Source: an uncultured archaeon
Lineage (GTDB): Archaea; Halobacteriota; Methanosarcinia; Methanosarcinales; Methanoperedenaceae
DNA length: 37,545 bases
Direction of reading: 5' to 3'
Assembly (NCBI GenBank): GCA_902386255.1
Contig: CABMII010000081.1
Coordinates: 1-37,545, forward strand
Shown: piece after piece, positions 23,234 through 30,891 of the stretch
Position numbering within the stretch: the stretch's first letter is position 1
How the letters are laid out: the number at the start of each line of letters is the position of its first letter
Notes under the pieces: model-generated
What the model was told of the DNA's origin: nothing
Database searches by the model: none
The model's input: the letters and a program-made list of their open reading frames with translations, nothing else
Made by a program: the position numbers and the translations under genes

Positions 23234-24161
23234 AAGTTTTAAAAAGCTATCGCCAACAGAACTTTTAGTAGATAAATTTTTACAAAAAGCCAAAGAATTT
23301 CAAACTGATGTTGAGTTTATAAAAGTTCTAAAATCGCGAACATATAAAATAGCTGAAGCAAACGTTTTAATCCGTGCGGCATCGGAAGGAGATAGAAGGT
23401 ATTTCTTTGGGTTAAACTACATTACAGCAGAGGAGATGGCAAATCTTGACAACCCATTCATTGCCTTTATCTGCGGTTCTTTGGATAGGACGATTATCAT
23501 ACCCGCTCAGATTTTATTTAAAAATTTACCGCAAATCAGTCACGATAGAAACGGAGAATATAAAATAAATATTGATAACGATTTGAATATTGTTTTAGCA
23601 GGACGCAACCATAGAATGGATTGTAGTAAATACATTAATTCATGGGAATTACTTTTAAACTCTACAAATATACCAGAAGAAAAAAATACAATTGAAGTAA
23701 GTTTACATACTATTTTACAGGGAAGACTTTTAGAAATAGGTAATATACGTGGCTTTCAAACTTATTGCCCCGATAAGGCCAAAAAGTTTAATGATAATAA
23801 ATTATCTGATATTTCTTCTTTAGAAACTTGCCCAAACTTGCAGTTTTCGGATTATGATGTTTTGAGATATATTGATGTACTTTGGTTTAAGGAAAAAGGT
23901 AGAAATTTCATTCCAGAATGTGCATTTGAAATAGAACTTAATACAGGAACATGGTCAGGAGTTGGTCGGTTGGCATCATTGATTGATTACAGCAACGTGA
24001 ACCTATATATTATTTCAAATGATTCACGAAAATATAAACAAGTTCTGAACTCTTTTCCAGAATATAATCACCGTTATAAAAACATTCCTTTCGATCAGAT
24101 TGGTGAGTTATATTCGGCTGAAAAACAATTAAGAGAATTAAGATATAGTATCGGTTTATAG
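23226..24161 (+). CDS. PD-(D/E)XK-like endonuclease candidate
   Basis: 311 aa. The C-terminal half shows RYIDVLWF (Asp217), then CAFEIELNTGTWSGVGRLAS (Glu235, Glu237), then a strand VNLYIISNDSRKY, a nuclease-like core in which the catalytic lysine is replaced by Glu (E-x-E). Related proteins in archaea and bacteria are annotated as restriction-like. The N-terminal half (1-200) is unrecognised. No methyltransferase for DNA is adjacent; the next gene is an rRNA-type methyltransferase. AT content is high relative to neighbours, suggesting transfer. Confidence 0.55.
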   Translation: MSESFKKLSPTELLVDKFLQKAKEFQTDVEFIKVLKSRTYKIAEANVLIRAASEGDRRYFFGLNYITAEEMANLDNPFIAFICGSLDRTIIIPAQILFKNLPQISHDRNGEYKINIDNDLNIVLAGRNHRMDCSKYINSWELLLNSTNIPEEKNTIEVSLHTILQGRLLEIGNIRGFQTYCPDKAKKFNDNKLSDISSLETCPNLQFSDYDVLRYIDVLWFKEKGRNFIPECAFEIELNTGTWSGVGRLASLIDYSNVNLYIISNDSRKYKQVLNSFPEYNHRYKNIPFDQIGELYSAEKQLRELRYSIGL

Positions 24162-24210
24162 GATTTTTTAAATGATAATACATGATGATCATGTTTTTCC
24201 AAAAAAATTA

Positions 24211-24243
24211 AATCTGCGTTCATTTGCGTTTATCTACGGTTCG
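24211..24243. repeat. Short tandem-like dispersed repeat (CTGCGTTCAT type)
   Basis: AATCTGCGTT CATTTGCGTT TATCTACGGT TCG is three degenerate 10-nt units. Similar TCTGCG-TCAT repeats are scattered in many prokaryotic intergenic regions. It lies in the gap before the Rsm22-like gene. Confidence 0.45.
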
Positions 24244-24269
24244 TTTTTTTCTAGGGATAACGCTTATCA

Positions 24270-25751
24270 ATGACCACCGAACCCCTCTCCCTCGCAAAAT
24301 ACCTCGCCTCCTCCCGCTCTGAGTTCGCGCTCTCCGAGATGAACCAGTACCTCAGCAGGAGATGCGAAGAAAAAGAATTATATGAGCTTTTAAAATCTCA
24401 CTTTTATGACCTTGACCTCTTTTGCGATGCAGGCTACAAATGCACGAAACTCGTTAAGCACGCGCTTCCTGCTGACGAGGCTGTGGTCAGGGAACTTGAA
24501 GCGCTCTTTAAAAACCCCCAGCTTCCGGCGCGCGTCGAGAAACTGATTAACTCTTACATAGAACGCTCCTGCGGGAAGGACTGGCACACGGGCGAGACCG
24601 GGCTATTGATTCGGGAAAATATCGTGAAGCAGAAAGAGGAATACTGGGGGGGCAAACCGCAATATCCCAAAATCAGGATAATTTCCTACCTGCTGTACCA
24701 TTTCCCGGTTTATTTCTGCCAATTCCAGTACATGCTGCTTGAGCTGTGGAGGGGCGGACTGCTCACGAACAAGATGAGCATTCTCGACGCTGGGGCAGGA
24801 CCGGGAACGATAACGCTCAGTACGCTTGATTTCATCAGGAAATTGCAGGATGTTTATTCCAAAAACAAAATAGATGTGAAGCTGAATATCAGGATTGATT
24901 CGATTGAAAGGGCCTCTGAGAATATCGATTGTTATAAAGAGCTTACTTCCCTTTATCTCTCAGGTCTCAAGCAGGAGGATACGATTGTCACCATAAATGA
25001 ACCTGTCCGTTCGCCCATTGAGTCTGCGCCTGTCCTACCGAATGTTGACCTTATGGTTTTTTCAAATGTGCTGGCCGAGATGGGTGCACCTCCTTCGCAA
25101 CGTGCTGCTGTTGTGGAACGGGCAGCCTCGGGCAGTGAAAATCCCACAGTGGTCATCATCGAGCCTGCCGACCTTGATAATTCAAAGGCGCTCAGGGTCA
25201 CCCAGCACGCCCTCGTTAAATATGGGTTTACCGTGTATAGCCCATGCTCTTTCATCTGGGGGCTTGAATGCTCAGGAGAAAACTGCTGGAGCTTTCAGGA
25301 ACTCGGGAATATCCGGGCGCCGGATTTCATGGAAAGGATAGCAAATACTGGGGAATTTTATAGATACATAAATACGGATATGAAATTCTCATTTGTAATA
25401 TTGAGAAAAGACGGCCTGGTAAAACACAAATATCTGGCAAAAGGAAAATTCATGAGGCTTTCAAACCTCAAAAAACATATCGAAAAAAGGGTCAATATTG
25501 CTGTATCCGTAATGTCCGGGAATCTCGGGGATGAGAAAACGTTTGTGTACAAGATATGCGATGGCACCACATCTATCCCGTGTTATGCAGTACTGCCTGC
25601 GTATCACATAAGCGATAATAATAGTATGCTTTTTGAAGCCGGATATGGCGGCATAGTTGAGATTTACGGCACACTGGTCCGGGAAAATAAGGCTTTGTCC
25701 TCCTATAATCTCCTGATAATGCGAAATACCATGGTCAGTGTCGCCGGATAG
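24270..25751 (+). CDS. Rsm22-like ribosomal small-subunit methyltransferase with C-terminal OB-like domain
   Basis: 493 aa. After a helical N-terminus, YPKIRIISYLLYHFPVYFCQ precedes the SAM-binding motif ILDAGAGPGTITL (about 172-184). MVFSNVLAEMG and VVIIEPAD follow. Then comes a Cys cluster PCSFIWGLECSGENCW, matching the metal/Fe-S cysteines of Rsm22 relatives. From about 390 an OB-like beta domain (RVNIAVSVMSGNLGDEKTF...) follows. Rsm22 proteins are linked to mitochondrial or archaeal small-subunit maturation; the precise target is uncertain. The ATG at 24270 has no ribosome-binding site, so the mRNA may be leaderless. Confidence 0.8.
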   Translation: MTTEPLSLAKYLASSRSEFALSEMNQYLSRRCEEKELYELLKSHFYDLDLFCDAGYKCTKLVKHALPADEAVVRELEALFKNPQLPARVEKLINSYIERSCGKDWHTGETGLLIRENIVKQKEEYWGGKPQYPKIRIISYLLYHFPVYFCQFQYMLLELWRGGLLTNKMSILDAGAGPGTITLSTLDFIRKLQDVYSKNKIDVKLNIRIDSIERASENIDCYKELTSLYLSGLKQEDTIVTINEPVRSPIESAPVLPNVDLMVFSNVLAEMGAPPSQRAAVVERAASGSENPTVVIIEPADLDNSKALRVTQHALVKYGFTVYSPCSFIWGLECSGENCWSFQELGNIRAPDFMERIANTGEFYRYINTDMKFSFVILRKDGLVKHKYLAKGKFMRLSNLKKHIEKRVNIAVSVMSGNLGDEKTFVYKICDGTTSIPCYAVLPAYHISDNNSMLFEAGYGGIVEIYGTLVRENKALSSYNLLIMRNTMVSVAG

Positions 25752-25778
25752 GCGCGAGGATTCGGTCTTTGCCGCTCT

Positions 25779-26165
25779 TCATTCCTGCATTAGCTTCAAT
25801 ATTTTTATACCCTGCTCGATGCAGTCCAGTTTATCCTTCATCCTGTGTAGGTCGGTCTCATCTTCAAGGCTCGTCGTGATTTCATGGATTTTTGTCAGGA
25901 TTATGCGCTTGATGAATTGAAGATCAACCGGCTCAGGTTCTTGCCCTGATTTCTGTGTTTTGGCTGCTTTCTGGGATTCCGGCGCTCTTTTGGATTCTCT
26001 TGGAGGTTCTGGCTTTTCCTGAAAATCGCATACCGGGCAGACTATTTTCCCCTGGTACCTGAACATGGGAGCTCCGCATTCGTGATGGTTGGCAAGCATG
26101 GTCCCGCCGATTTCAAGAAGTTTTGTAATCCTCTGTAATTTGTCATTTGTTTCTTTTTCATTCAT
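25779..26165 (-). CDS. Sjogren-autoantigen (SSSCA1/UPF0148)-like zinc protein
   Basis: 128 aa. The N-terminal zinc ribbon uses HHEC (Cys30 region) and CPVC (Cys43, Cys46), in the pattern LLEIGGTMLANHHECGAPMF. A proline/lysine-rich linker (about 50-78) leads to a C-terminal helical pair. Archaeal members of this family are widespread and of unknown function. The gene is convergent with the Rsm22-like gene and divergent from UPF0147. Confidence 0.85.
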   Translation of the reverse strand: MNEKETNDKLQRITKLLEIGGTMLANHHECGAPMFRYQGKIVCPVCDFQEKPEPPRESKRAPESQKAAKTQKSGQEPEPVDLQFIKRIILTKIHEITTSLEDETDLHRMKDKLDCIEQGIKILKLMQE

Positions 26166-26230
26166 GATATCACCGAAAGTCTTTTCATTAAAGAATCTTT
26201 ATATGCTCTTTTTGTTTTATAATAACATCC
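26166..26230. promoter_or_regulatory. Divergent promoter for the SSSCA1-like and UPF0147 genes
   Basis: CTTTATATG (26197-26205) is a TATA box about 26 bp before GTG 26231, predicting a leaderless UPF0147 transcript. The minus-strand gene starts at the opposite edge of this 65-bp gap. Confidence 0.55.
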
Positions 26231-26512
26231 GTGGTGATAACTGTGCCTGAAAACTCAAGTGAAATCATAAAACAGTGTATTGATGCTCTTGATAAAATAA
26301 TCAATGACGACTCTGTCCCCAGAAATATTAGGCGGTCTGCTGATAATATCAAAAACATTCTCTCAAGTGAAAAGGATACGCCATCAAGAAAGGCTGCAAT
26401 GGTCATTTCAAATCTTGACGAGATTGGTAATGATCCTAATGTTCCTATCCATACAAGAACCCTTATCTGGAGCTTGTCCAGTCGCCTTGAATCCATTCCT
26501 GTTGATAGATAG
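26231..26512 (+). CDS. UPF0147 family protein
   Basis: 93 aa, fully helical. Key stretches are DSVPRNIRRSADNIKNIL and DPNVPIHTRTLIWSLSSRLE, typical of the archaeal UPF0147 family of unknown function. Consecutive GTG codons at 26231 and 26234 and another at 26243 are possible starts; TATA spacing favours 26231 or 26234. It is the last gene before the origin region. Confidence 0.88.
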   Translation: MVITVPENSSEIIKQCIDALDKIINDDSVPRNIRRSADNIKNILSSEKDTPSRKAAMVISNLDEIGNDPNVPIHTRTLIWSLSSRLESIPVDR

Positions 26513-26556
26513 CCGAATTGGGTGATTTTCTTTTCTGGAGTGTAAGCGTTAGAGGT

Positions 26557-26577
26557 ACCCTCTCGTTTCTGCTGGAG
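26557..26577 (-). promoter_or_regulatory. ORB box 1 (minus orientation)
   Basis: Read on the minus strand: CTCCAGCAGAAACGAGAGGG followed by T. It keeps the TCCA...GAAAC...GGG core of archaeal origin recognition boxes and lies on the far side of the AT-rich core from the other boxes. Confidence 0.7.
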
Positions 26578-26799
26578 ATTGTTAGTTAGTACTTTTTGTT
26601 GTTAGTTTTGATTGTTCTTTGGTTATTGGGTTCTCATGGTTTAGCCGTTGTCATTATCCGTTCACTTTTTTCTTTACCATTTTTTATCTATAGTTTTATA
26701 TTATGCTAAAATAGAAAGATTTATATATAGTGAAACGTTTACTGAGTCTCGTGGGTTTTTGTTATATTTCCATTATATGAACCTGTTGGTTTTTGTTGC

Positions 26800-26821
26800 C
26801 TTCCAGACGAAACAATGGGGT
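26800..26821 (+). promoter_or_regulatory. ORB box 2
   Basis: TTCCAGACGAAACAATGGGG (26801-26820) plus flanking C and T keeps the TTCCA, GAAAC and GGGG blocks of the ORB consensus. It is the first plus-oriented box after the AT-rich core. Confidence 0.75.
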
Positions 26822-26837
26822 TGGTCTTCTTTTAAAA

Positions 26838-26857
26838 CTCCAGAGGAAACAAGGGAT
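26838..26857 (+). promoter_or_regulatory. ORB box 3
   Basis: CTCCAGAGGAAACAAGGGAT starts 38 bp after the start of box 2, in the same orientation. The GGAAAC core is perfect; the G-run is one base short. Confidence 0.75.
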
Positions 26858-26977
26858 TTTTGGCTGCAGAGGTCAAATCCGGTTTATGAACAGAAGGCAA
26901 CAGGTTATAAGCATATGGATGATAATCTACCCCCGAATCCCGGTTTTTAATAGCAAAACCTGTGGCGGTTCCACACG

Positions 26978-26998
26978 CTCCAATGGAAATGAAGGGGT
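26978..26998 (+). promoter_or_regulatory. ORB box 4
   Basis: CTCCAATGGAAATGAAGGGG plus T. It is nearly identical to the distant box at 20401-20421 (19 of 21 positions) and is the best-conserved box at this origin. Confidence 0.8.
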
Positions 26999-27017
26999 GA
27001 GAACCATAAGTGTTAAT

Positions 27018-27036
27018 ACCTTTCTTTCTATTGGAG
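27018..27036 (-). promoter_or_regulatory. ORB box 5 (minus orientation), next to the orc1 start
   Basis: Read on the minus strand: CTCCAATAGAAAGAAAGGT. It faces box 4 and lies 20 bp before the orc1 ATG, so Orc1 bound here could also repress its own gene (inference). Confidence 0.6.
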
Positions 27037-27056
27037 TGGTATAGGAGGCTAAAGGT

Positions 27057-28298
27057 ATGGATAGCAAGGCGATGACAATAAATGGTATTTTCGAGGATAT
27101 GTTAACGGGGGCAAATATATTTGATAACCGAGAGGTTCTCCGTTCTTCGTATACACCGGATTATCTTCCCCACAGGGACGAACAGGTTAAAGGGCTGGCC
27201 ACAATACTGGTATCAGCTCTGCGGGGAGAAACGCCATCAAATATTTTGATATACGGGAAAACGGGAACGGGCAAGACCGCAGTTGCAAAACACGTGGGAA
27301 AGGAGCTTGAGCGGACAGGTGAACTGCACGGCGTGCCATGTGTCGTTGTATATATAAACTGTGAAGTCGTGGATACGCAGTATCGCCTTCTGGCATCCCT
27401 GGCACGGCACTTCGATAAGGATATTCCCATGACCGGCTGGCCGACAGACCAGGTATATACTGAACTTAAGAGCGCGCTGGATTCGGACAAGCGCATTGCG
27501 ATAATCATTCTTGACGAAGTGGATAAGCTCATATCCAAAGGGGATGACGTACTGTACAATCTCACCAGGATAAATTCAGATCTGAAGAAGGCAAAAGTCA
27601 GCCTCATAGGCGTTACAAACGATTTAAAATTCACCGAATTCCTTGACCCGAGAGTAAAAAGTTCTCTCGGCGAAGAAGAGATAATCTTTCCGCCATACGA
27701 TGCCAACCAGATAAGGGACATCCTGCGCCAGAGAGCTAAAGTAGCTTTTAAGCCGGAAGCTCTTGAAGAGATGGTGATACCCCTTTGCGCCGCATACGCT
27801 GCACAGGAACACGGGGATGCGAGGCGTGCGCTTGATTTATTGCGGGTGTCCGGAGAACTCGCTGAACGTGTGAAAGCGCCCAGGGTCCAGGAGATACATG
27901 TTAAACATGCCCAGGAGAAAATAGAGATAGACAGGATAGTCGAGGTGGTGAGGACATTGCCAAGCCAGTCGAAGCTCATCCTCTTAAGCGTGGTTCTTAT
28001 TGGTCATGATGGAAACAGCAGCATAACAACGGGTGAGGCATATAATATTTACAAACAGATGTGCAGGATAATTGGAATCGAAGTCCTGACGCAGCGCAGG
28101 GTGACGGATTTAATATCCGAACTCGATATGCTCGGAATCCTGAACGCGACGATTGTGAGCAAGGGCAGGTACGGCCGGACCAAGGAAATATCACTCTCAG
28201 TCCCGACCGACAGCACCAGGAAAGTTCTTTTTGAAGATTACAGGTTAAAGCCTCTTGAAGATTACAGGCCCCCTAACCAGACAAAACTATACGCCTAA
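27057..28298 (+). CDS. orc1: Orc1/Cdc6 origin-binding ATPase
   Basis: 413 aa. AAA+ domain: Walker A GKTGTGKT (67-74), Walker B IIILDEVDKL (Asp153 region), sensor 1 IGVTND, and an arginine-rich RVKSSLGEEEIIFPPY. The C-terminal winged-helix domain (about 300-400) binds ORB DNA. It recognises the origin just upstream and loads MCM. The start ATG has AGGAGG (27043-27048). Its 3' end overlaps the convergent signal peptidase gene by 12 bp. Confidence 0.97.
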   Translation: MDSKAMTINGIFEDMLTGANIFDNREVLRSSYTPDYLPHRDEQVKGLATILVSALRGETPSNILIYGKTGTGKTAVAKHVGKELERTGELHGVPCVVVYINCEVVDTQYRLLASLARHFDKDIPMTGWPTDQVYTELKSALDSDKRIAIIILDEVDKLISKGDDVLYNLTRINSDLKKAKVSLIGVTNDLKFTEFLDPRVKSSLGEEEIIFPPYDANQIRDILRQRAKVAFKPEALEEMVIPLCAAYAAQEHGDARRALDLLRVSGELAERVKAPRVQEIHVKHAQEKIEIDRIVEVVRTLPSQSKLILLSVVLIGHDGNSSITTGEAYNIYKQMCRIIGIEVLTQRRVTDLISELDMLGILNATIVSKGRYGRTKEISLSVPTDSTRKVLFEDYRLKPLEDYRPPNQTKLYA

Positions 28299-28862
28299 TA
28301 TCTTCCTGGGAATAAGAGACACATAACCAAGGACAGGAATCCTGTATAAACGGGCAACCCCTATGACCCACTCCTTTTTTACAGGCTGGAGATAGCTTAT
28401 GCTTCCCTCCTGGTCATAAACAGGGTTTGTCTTTGTATTGTCGCCTTTTGTGATATAGCCTGCATGAGGTGCGGGGGGACCGCCGGGCCACATGGGTTCT
28501 CCCGTTTCAACATAGTACATGGCACGGTGGATAATGGGCGTGACCCCCTCCCTGCCAAGAGGCCGGTATAAAATTACATCACCGGGTTCCTCAAAGGATG
28601 TATATCCTGTTTCCTGTCCTGTATTGTATGTTATTATCTGGGTGCGGTCGATGCTCTGGACAAGGATGATATCCCCTATCTGGATGTGGGGAATCATGCT
28701 GCCGCTTTCCACTGCAACCATGGGCGACCAGAGCCCCAGGGCGATGTGGGAAACTGAAGCAAAAATCGCTACAACCGAAACAACGAAGAGAATGTCCCGT
28801 AAGAAACCTACCCAGAAATTCTCGCTTTCATTGAATGATTTTATTTTTTCTCTCAGACTCAT
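28287..28862 (-). CDS. Archaeal type I signal peptidase
   Basis: 191 aa. An N-terminal transmembrane helix (LFVVSVVAIFASVSHIALGL) is followed by the catalytic site: Ser55 in VESGSMIPHI, His112 in PIIHRAMYY and Asp141 in YITKGDNT. The Ser-His-Asp set is that of the ER/archaeal Sec11-type enzymes, not the Ser-Lys bacterial type. It cleaves signal peptides outside the membrane. The start MSLREK (28862) is preferred; the frame extends 19 codons further without support. It converges with orc1. Confidence 0.93.
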   Translation of the reverse strand: MSLREKIKSFNESENFWVGFLRDILFVVSVVAIFASVSHIALGLWSPMVAVESGSMIPHIQIGDIILVQSIDRTQIITYNTGQETGYTSFEEPGDVILYRPLGREGVTPIIHRAMYYVETGEPMWPGGPPAPHAGYITKGDNTKTNPVYDQEGSISYLQPVKKEWVIGVARLYRIPVLGYVSLIPRKILGV

Positions 28863-28965
28863 AAACAGGCAGATAATATCTGAATAAAGTAATAAGGCTT
28901 GCCCCGAATCAATAATCATACAGGTTTATAAAGGACAAAGCCATAATCGGGGCAAAAGGATATTT

Positions 28966-30312
28966 ATGGAACTCCAGAGACCCCGCGGCACACGCGATTT
29001 TTTACCTGATGAGATGGCAAAACGAAGGTATGTTGAGAATAAGCTGCGTGAGGCTGCAACACGGTGGGGATACGGCGAAATCAAAACACCGACTTTCGAG
29101 CATATCGAGCTGTTTACATTAAAGTCAGGCGAGGGAATTCTCGGCGAGATATACAATTTCAAGGATAAAGGAGACCGCGAGATTGCGCTGCGCCCCGAAC
29201 TCACGGCTCCAGTGGTGAGGATGTATGTGGAGGAACTCCAGAGGTCGCCAAAGCCCTTGAAATTCTTTTATTTTGACAACTGTTTCAGGTACGAGCGCCC
29301 TCAAAAGGGACGCTTTCGCGAGTTCTTCCAGTTCGGCGTGGAGATAATAGGAAGCGCCCGCCCGGAATCGGATGCAGAGGTTATAGCGCTTGCAGTGGAA
29401 ATGCTGGAGAGAGCAGGCGTTCGCGGAGACCTGCATGTGGGGCACCTCGGGATTGTGCGGGCTTTGATGAAGGAAATACAGCCTGAACACCAGAGCAAGA
29501 TTATGAGGCTTGTGGATAAGAAGGATGATAAGGGGCTTGAGGAGTTCCTTGATGAGCTCCAGATCCCCGATGAGCTGCGGGGGAAACTGTTCCGCCTGAT
29601 AGGGCTGCGTGGCGAAAATGCAGTGCATGAAGCCCGGGAGCTTGTGGGTGACATCGAAGCGATGTCGCAGTTCGAGGCGCTTCTTGACCTGCTGGACGTG
29701 TACGGGCTGGAATACCAGGTTGACCTCGGGATTGCAAGGGGTCTTGATTACTATACAGGCATGGTTTTTGAGATATACTGCGAAGGTTTAGGTGCGCAGA
29801 ACCAGGTTTGCGGCGGCGGCGCTTATCGTCTCGCGCAGTTGTTCGGAGGCGAGGATACGCCTTCTACTGGATATGCTATCGGGTTTGACAGGATAATGGA
29901 GGTCTGTAAGGTAGAGTATCAACCACAAATTCGGGTAGCTGTGATTTGTTTCGATGATACGAGAAAAGAAGCAATAAAGATTACAAAAGAGTTAAGGGAT
30001 GCAGGATTTATAACGTATTTGGATTTAATGGGGCGCAAATTCAGAGACCAGCTTACGCATATTAATACTATCGACAACGCGAGGTATGAACAGGTTATAA
30101 AACTATATGGCGGCATGGAAAATACAGAACTTGAGCAAACTTATGCGATAATTGTTGGCACTGATGAGTTGAAAGCGGGAAAATACACTTTTAAGGAGAT
30201 GGGTAGCGGTCAGCAGACCTTAATGATGGACTTAGAAATAATATCTCGATTAAAAGAAGAAACTAAAAAATTGAATGATACGATGGAAGGTAAACGAATT
30301 TTATCCGCATAG
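28966..30312 (+). CDS. hisS: Histidyl-tRNA synthetase with a replaced C-terminal part
   Basis: 448 aa, class II. Motif 1 region RGTRDFLPDEM, motif 2 FYFDNCFRYERPQKGRFREF, HisA LDYYTGMVFEIYC and motif 3 STGYAIGFDRIME are all present, so the enzyme should be active. It attaches histidine to tRNA-His. At about nt 29915 codon use shifts from GC-rich to AT-rich and stays so to the end (anticodon-binding domain), and an old 3' tail remains downstream. This points to a chimeric gene. TATA GGTTTATAAAG lies about 42 bp upstream. Confidence 0.96.
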   Translation: MELQRPRGTRDFLPDEMAKRRYVENKLREAATRWGYGEIKTPTFEHIELFTLKSGEGILGEIYNFKDKGDREIALRPELTAPVVRMYVEELQRSPKPLKFFYFDNCFRYERPQKGRFREFFQFGVEIIGSARPESDAEVIALAVEMLERAGVRGDLHVGHLGIVRALMKEIQPEHQSKIMRLVDKKDDKGLEEFLDELQIPDELRGKLFRLIGLRGENAVHEARELVGDIEAMSQFEALLDLLDVYGLEYQVDLGIARGLDYYTGMVFEIYCEGLGAQNQVCGGGAYRLAQLFGGEDTPSTGYAIGFDRIMEVCKVEYQPQIRVAVICFDDTRKEAIKITKELRDAGFITYLDLMGRKFRDQLTHINTIDNARYEQVIKLYGGMENTELEQTYAIIVGTDELKAGKYTFKEMGSGQQTLMMDLEIISRLKEETKKLNDTMEGKRILSA

Positions 30313-30322
30313 ATTCATTGAA

Positions 30323-30403
30323 GTAGGGGCGCTCAAGGATATGAGGACAGGTGAGCAGGAGATGGTGACAGTGGAGGAAGTGGCAGGGCGGGTGAATGAA
30401 TAA
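30323..30403 (+). pseudogene. Relic of the original hisS 3' end
   Basis: The frame reads VGALKDMRTGEQEMVTVEEV then AGRVNE-stop. This matches the end of archaeal histidyl-tRNA synthetases (K-D-M-x-T-G-E-Q followed by V-x-x-E-E-V) and parallels the FKEMGSGQQTLMMDLEII end of the intact gene. It is GC-rich like the first two thirds of hisS. It has no start and is not translated on its own. Confidence 0.8.
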
Positions 30404-30533
30404 AAAATTAAAGACAGAAAAACCTCCACGGGATGCAGTTGCCATATTCAGGGAAAACGCAAAGGGCATGGGCAAACTCAAGTTCCATCCTCATGAAGCG
30501 TATGAAGAGGAACTGGAAGAGAAGATAAATTGA
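30396..30533 (+). CDS. 45-aa small protein after the hisS relic
   Basis: Found by direct reading: MNKKLKTEKPPRDAVAIFRE... ends EEELEEKIN. The ATG overlaps the stop region of the hisS relic (GTGAATGAATAA), suggesting it was once coupled to the original hisS. It is hydrophilic and helical, with a basic start and acidic end. No family recognised. It could be an antitoxin-like peptide or a gene fragment. Confidence 0.45.
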   Translation: MNKKLKTEKPPRDAVAIFRENAKGMGKLKFHPHEAYEEELEEKIN

Positions 30534-30644
30534 ATTATTTTGATTCAAGTCATCTCTAATCACACCTTCCTCACACCCATCCTAATACAATTGTGAACAG
30601 CTTAGTGGGATAGCCTGAAATCAGGTTGTAAAAAAGGTAATATC

Positions 30645-30770
30645 ATGAAATGCAAACACTCAGACATCAATTGCGTAACGCGCATCATCACCCAGACATG
30701 GGAAGAGAGCCGCGCTTGCGAATATGGCGTATCCTGCAGCTACAAGGAAAAACGCCTGGTAAACAATTAA
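30645..30770 (+). CDS. 41-aa four-cysteine mini-protein
   Basis: ATG 30645 follows AAAAAAGGT. The peptide MKCKHSDINCVTRIITQTWE continues with ESRACEYGVSC. Cys3, Cys10, Cys25 and Cys31 could bind zinc. No homolog is recognised. It lies alone between the hisS relic region and the CNNM gene. A small CCTGA/TCAGG repeat (30614-30625) precedes it. Confidence 0.55.
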   Translation: MKCKHSDINCVTRIITQTWEESRACEYGVSCSYKEKRLVNN

Positions 30771-30891
30771 GATTTACTTAAAAGTTCAATCTAACTGTGA
30801 GCAAACAGCTCATTCCAGCTAATTTTATCTTATTTAAACCGGTTTTCAAGATTAGTTTTAAGAGCATCCATGCATTTAACAGACTCAACTG
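30771..30891 (+). promoter_or_regulatory. Promoter of the CNNM/CBS gene
   Basis: TCTTATTTAAACC (about 30827-30839) is a good TATA box with a start expected near 30865. No other gene is seen in this 121-bp gap. Confidence 0.5.

Larger units (their letters stand above)
26521..27056. other. Chromosomal replication origin (oriC) upstream of orc1
   Basis: Four ORB-type boxes, two facing each way, surround a strongly AT-rich stretch (about 26580-26790; for example TTTATATATAG at 26720-26730) that fits a DNA-unwinding element. The arrangement of outward ORBs, an AT-rich core and an adjacent orc1/cdc6 gene is the standard archaeal origin. Open frames crossing this region (26648-26950, 26793-27044) run through the ORBs and are not considered genes. 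Confidence 0.85.

Noticed and set aside
24211-24243. Possible CRISPR-like repeats
   Set aside because: Units are 10 nt, degenerate and without spacers. No regular repeat-spacer array was seen anywhere in the window.
26648-27044. Two overlapping plus-strand open frames of 83-100 codons upstream of orc1
   Set aside because: They run straight through the ORB boxes and the AT-rich core and show no domain or ribosome-binding site. An origin explains the sequence better.
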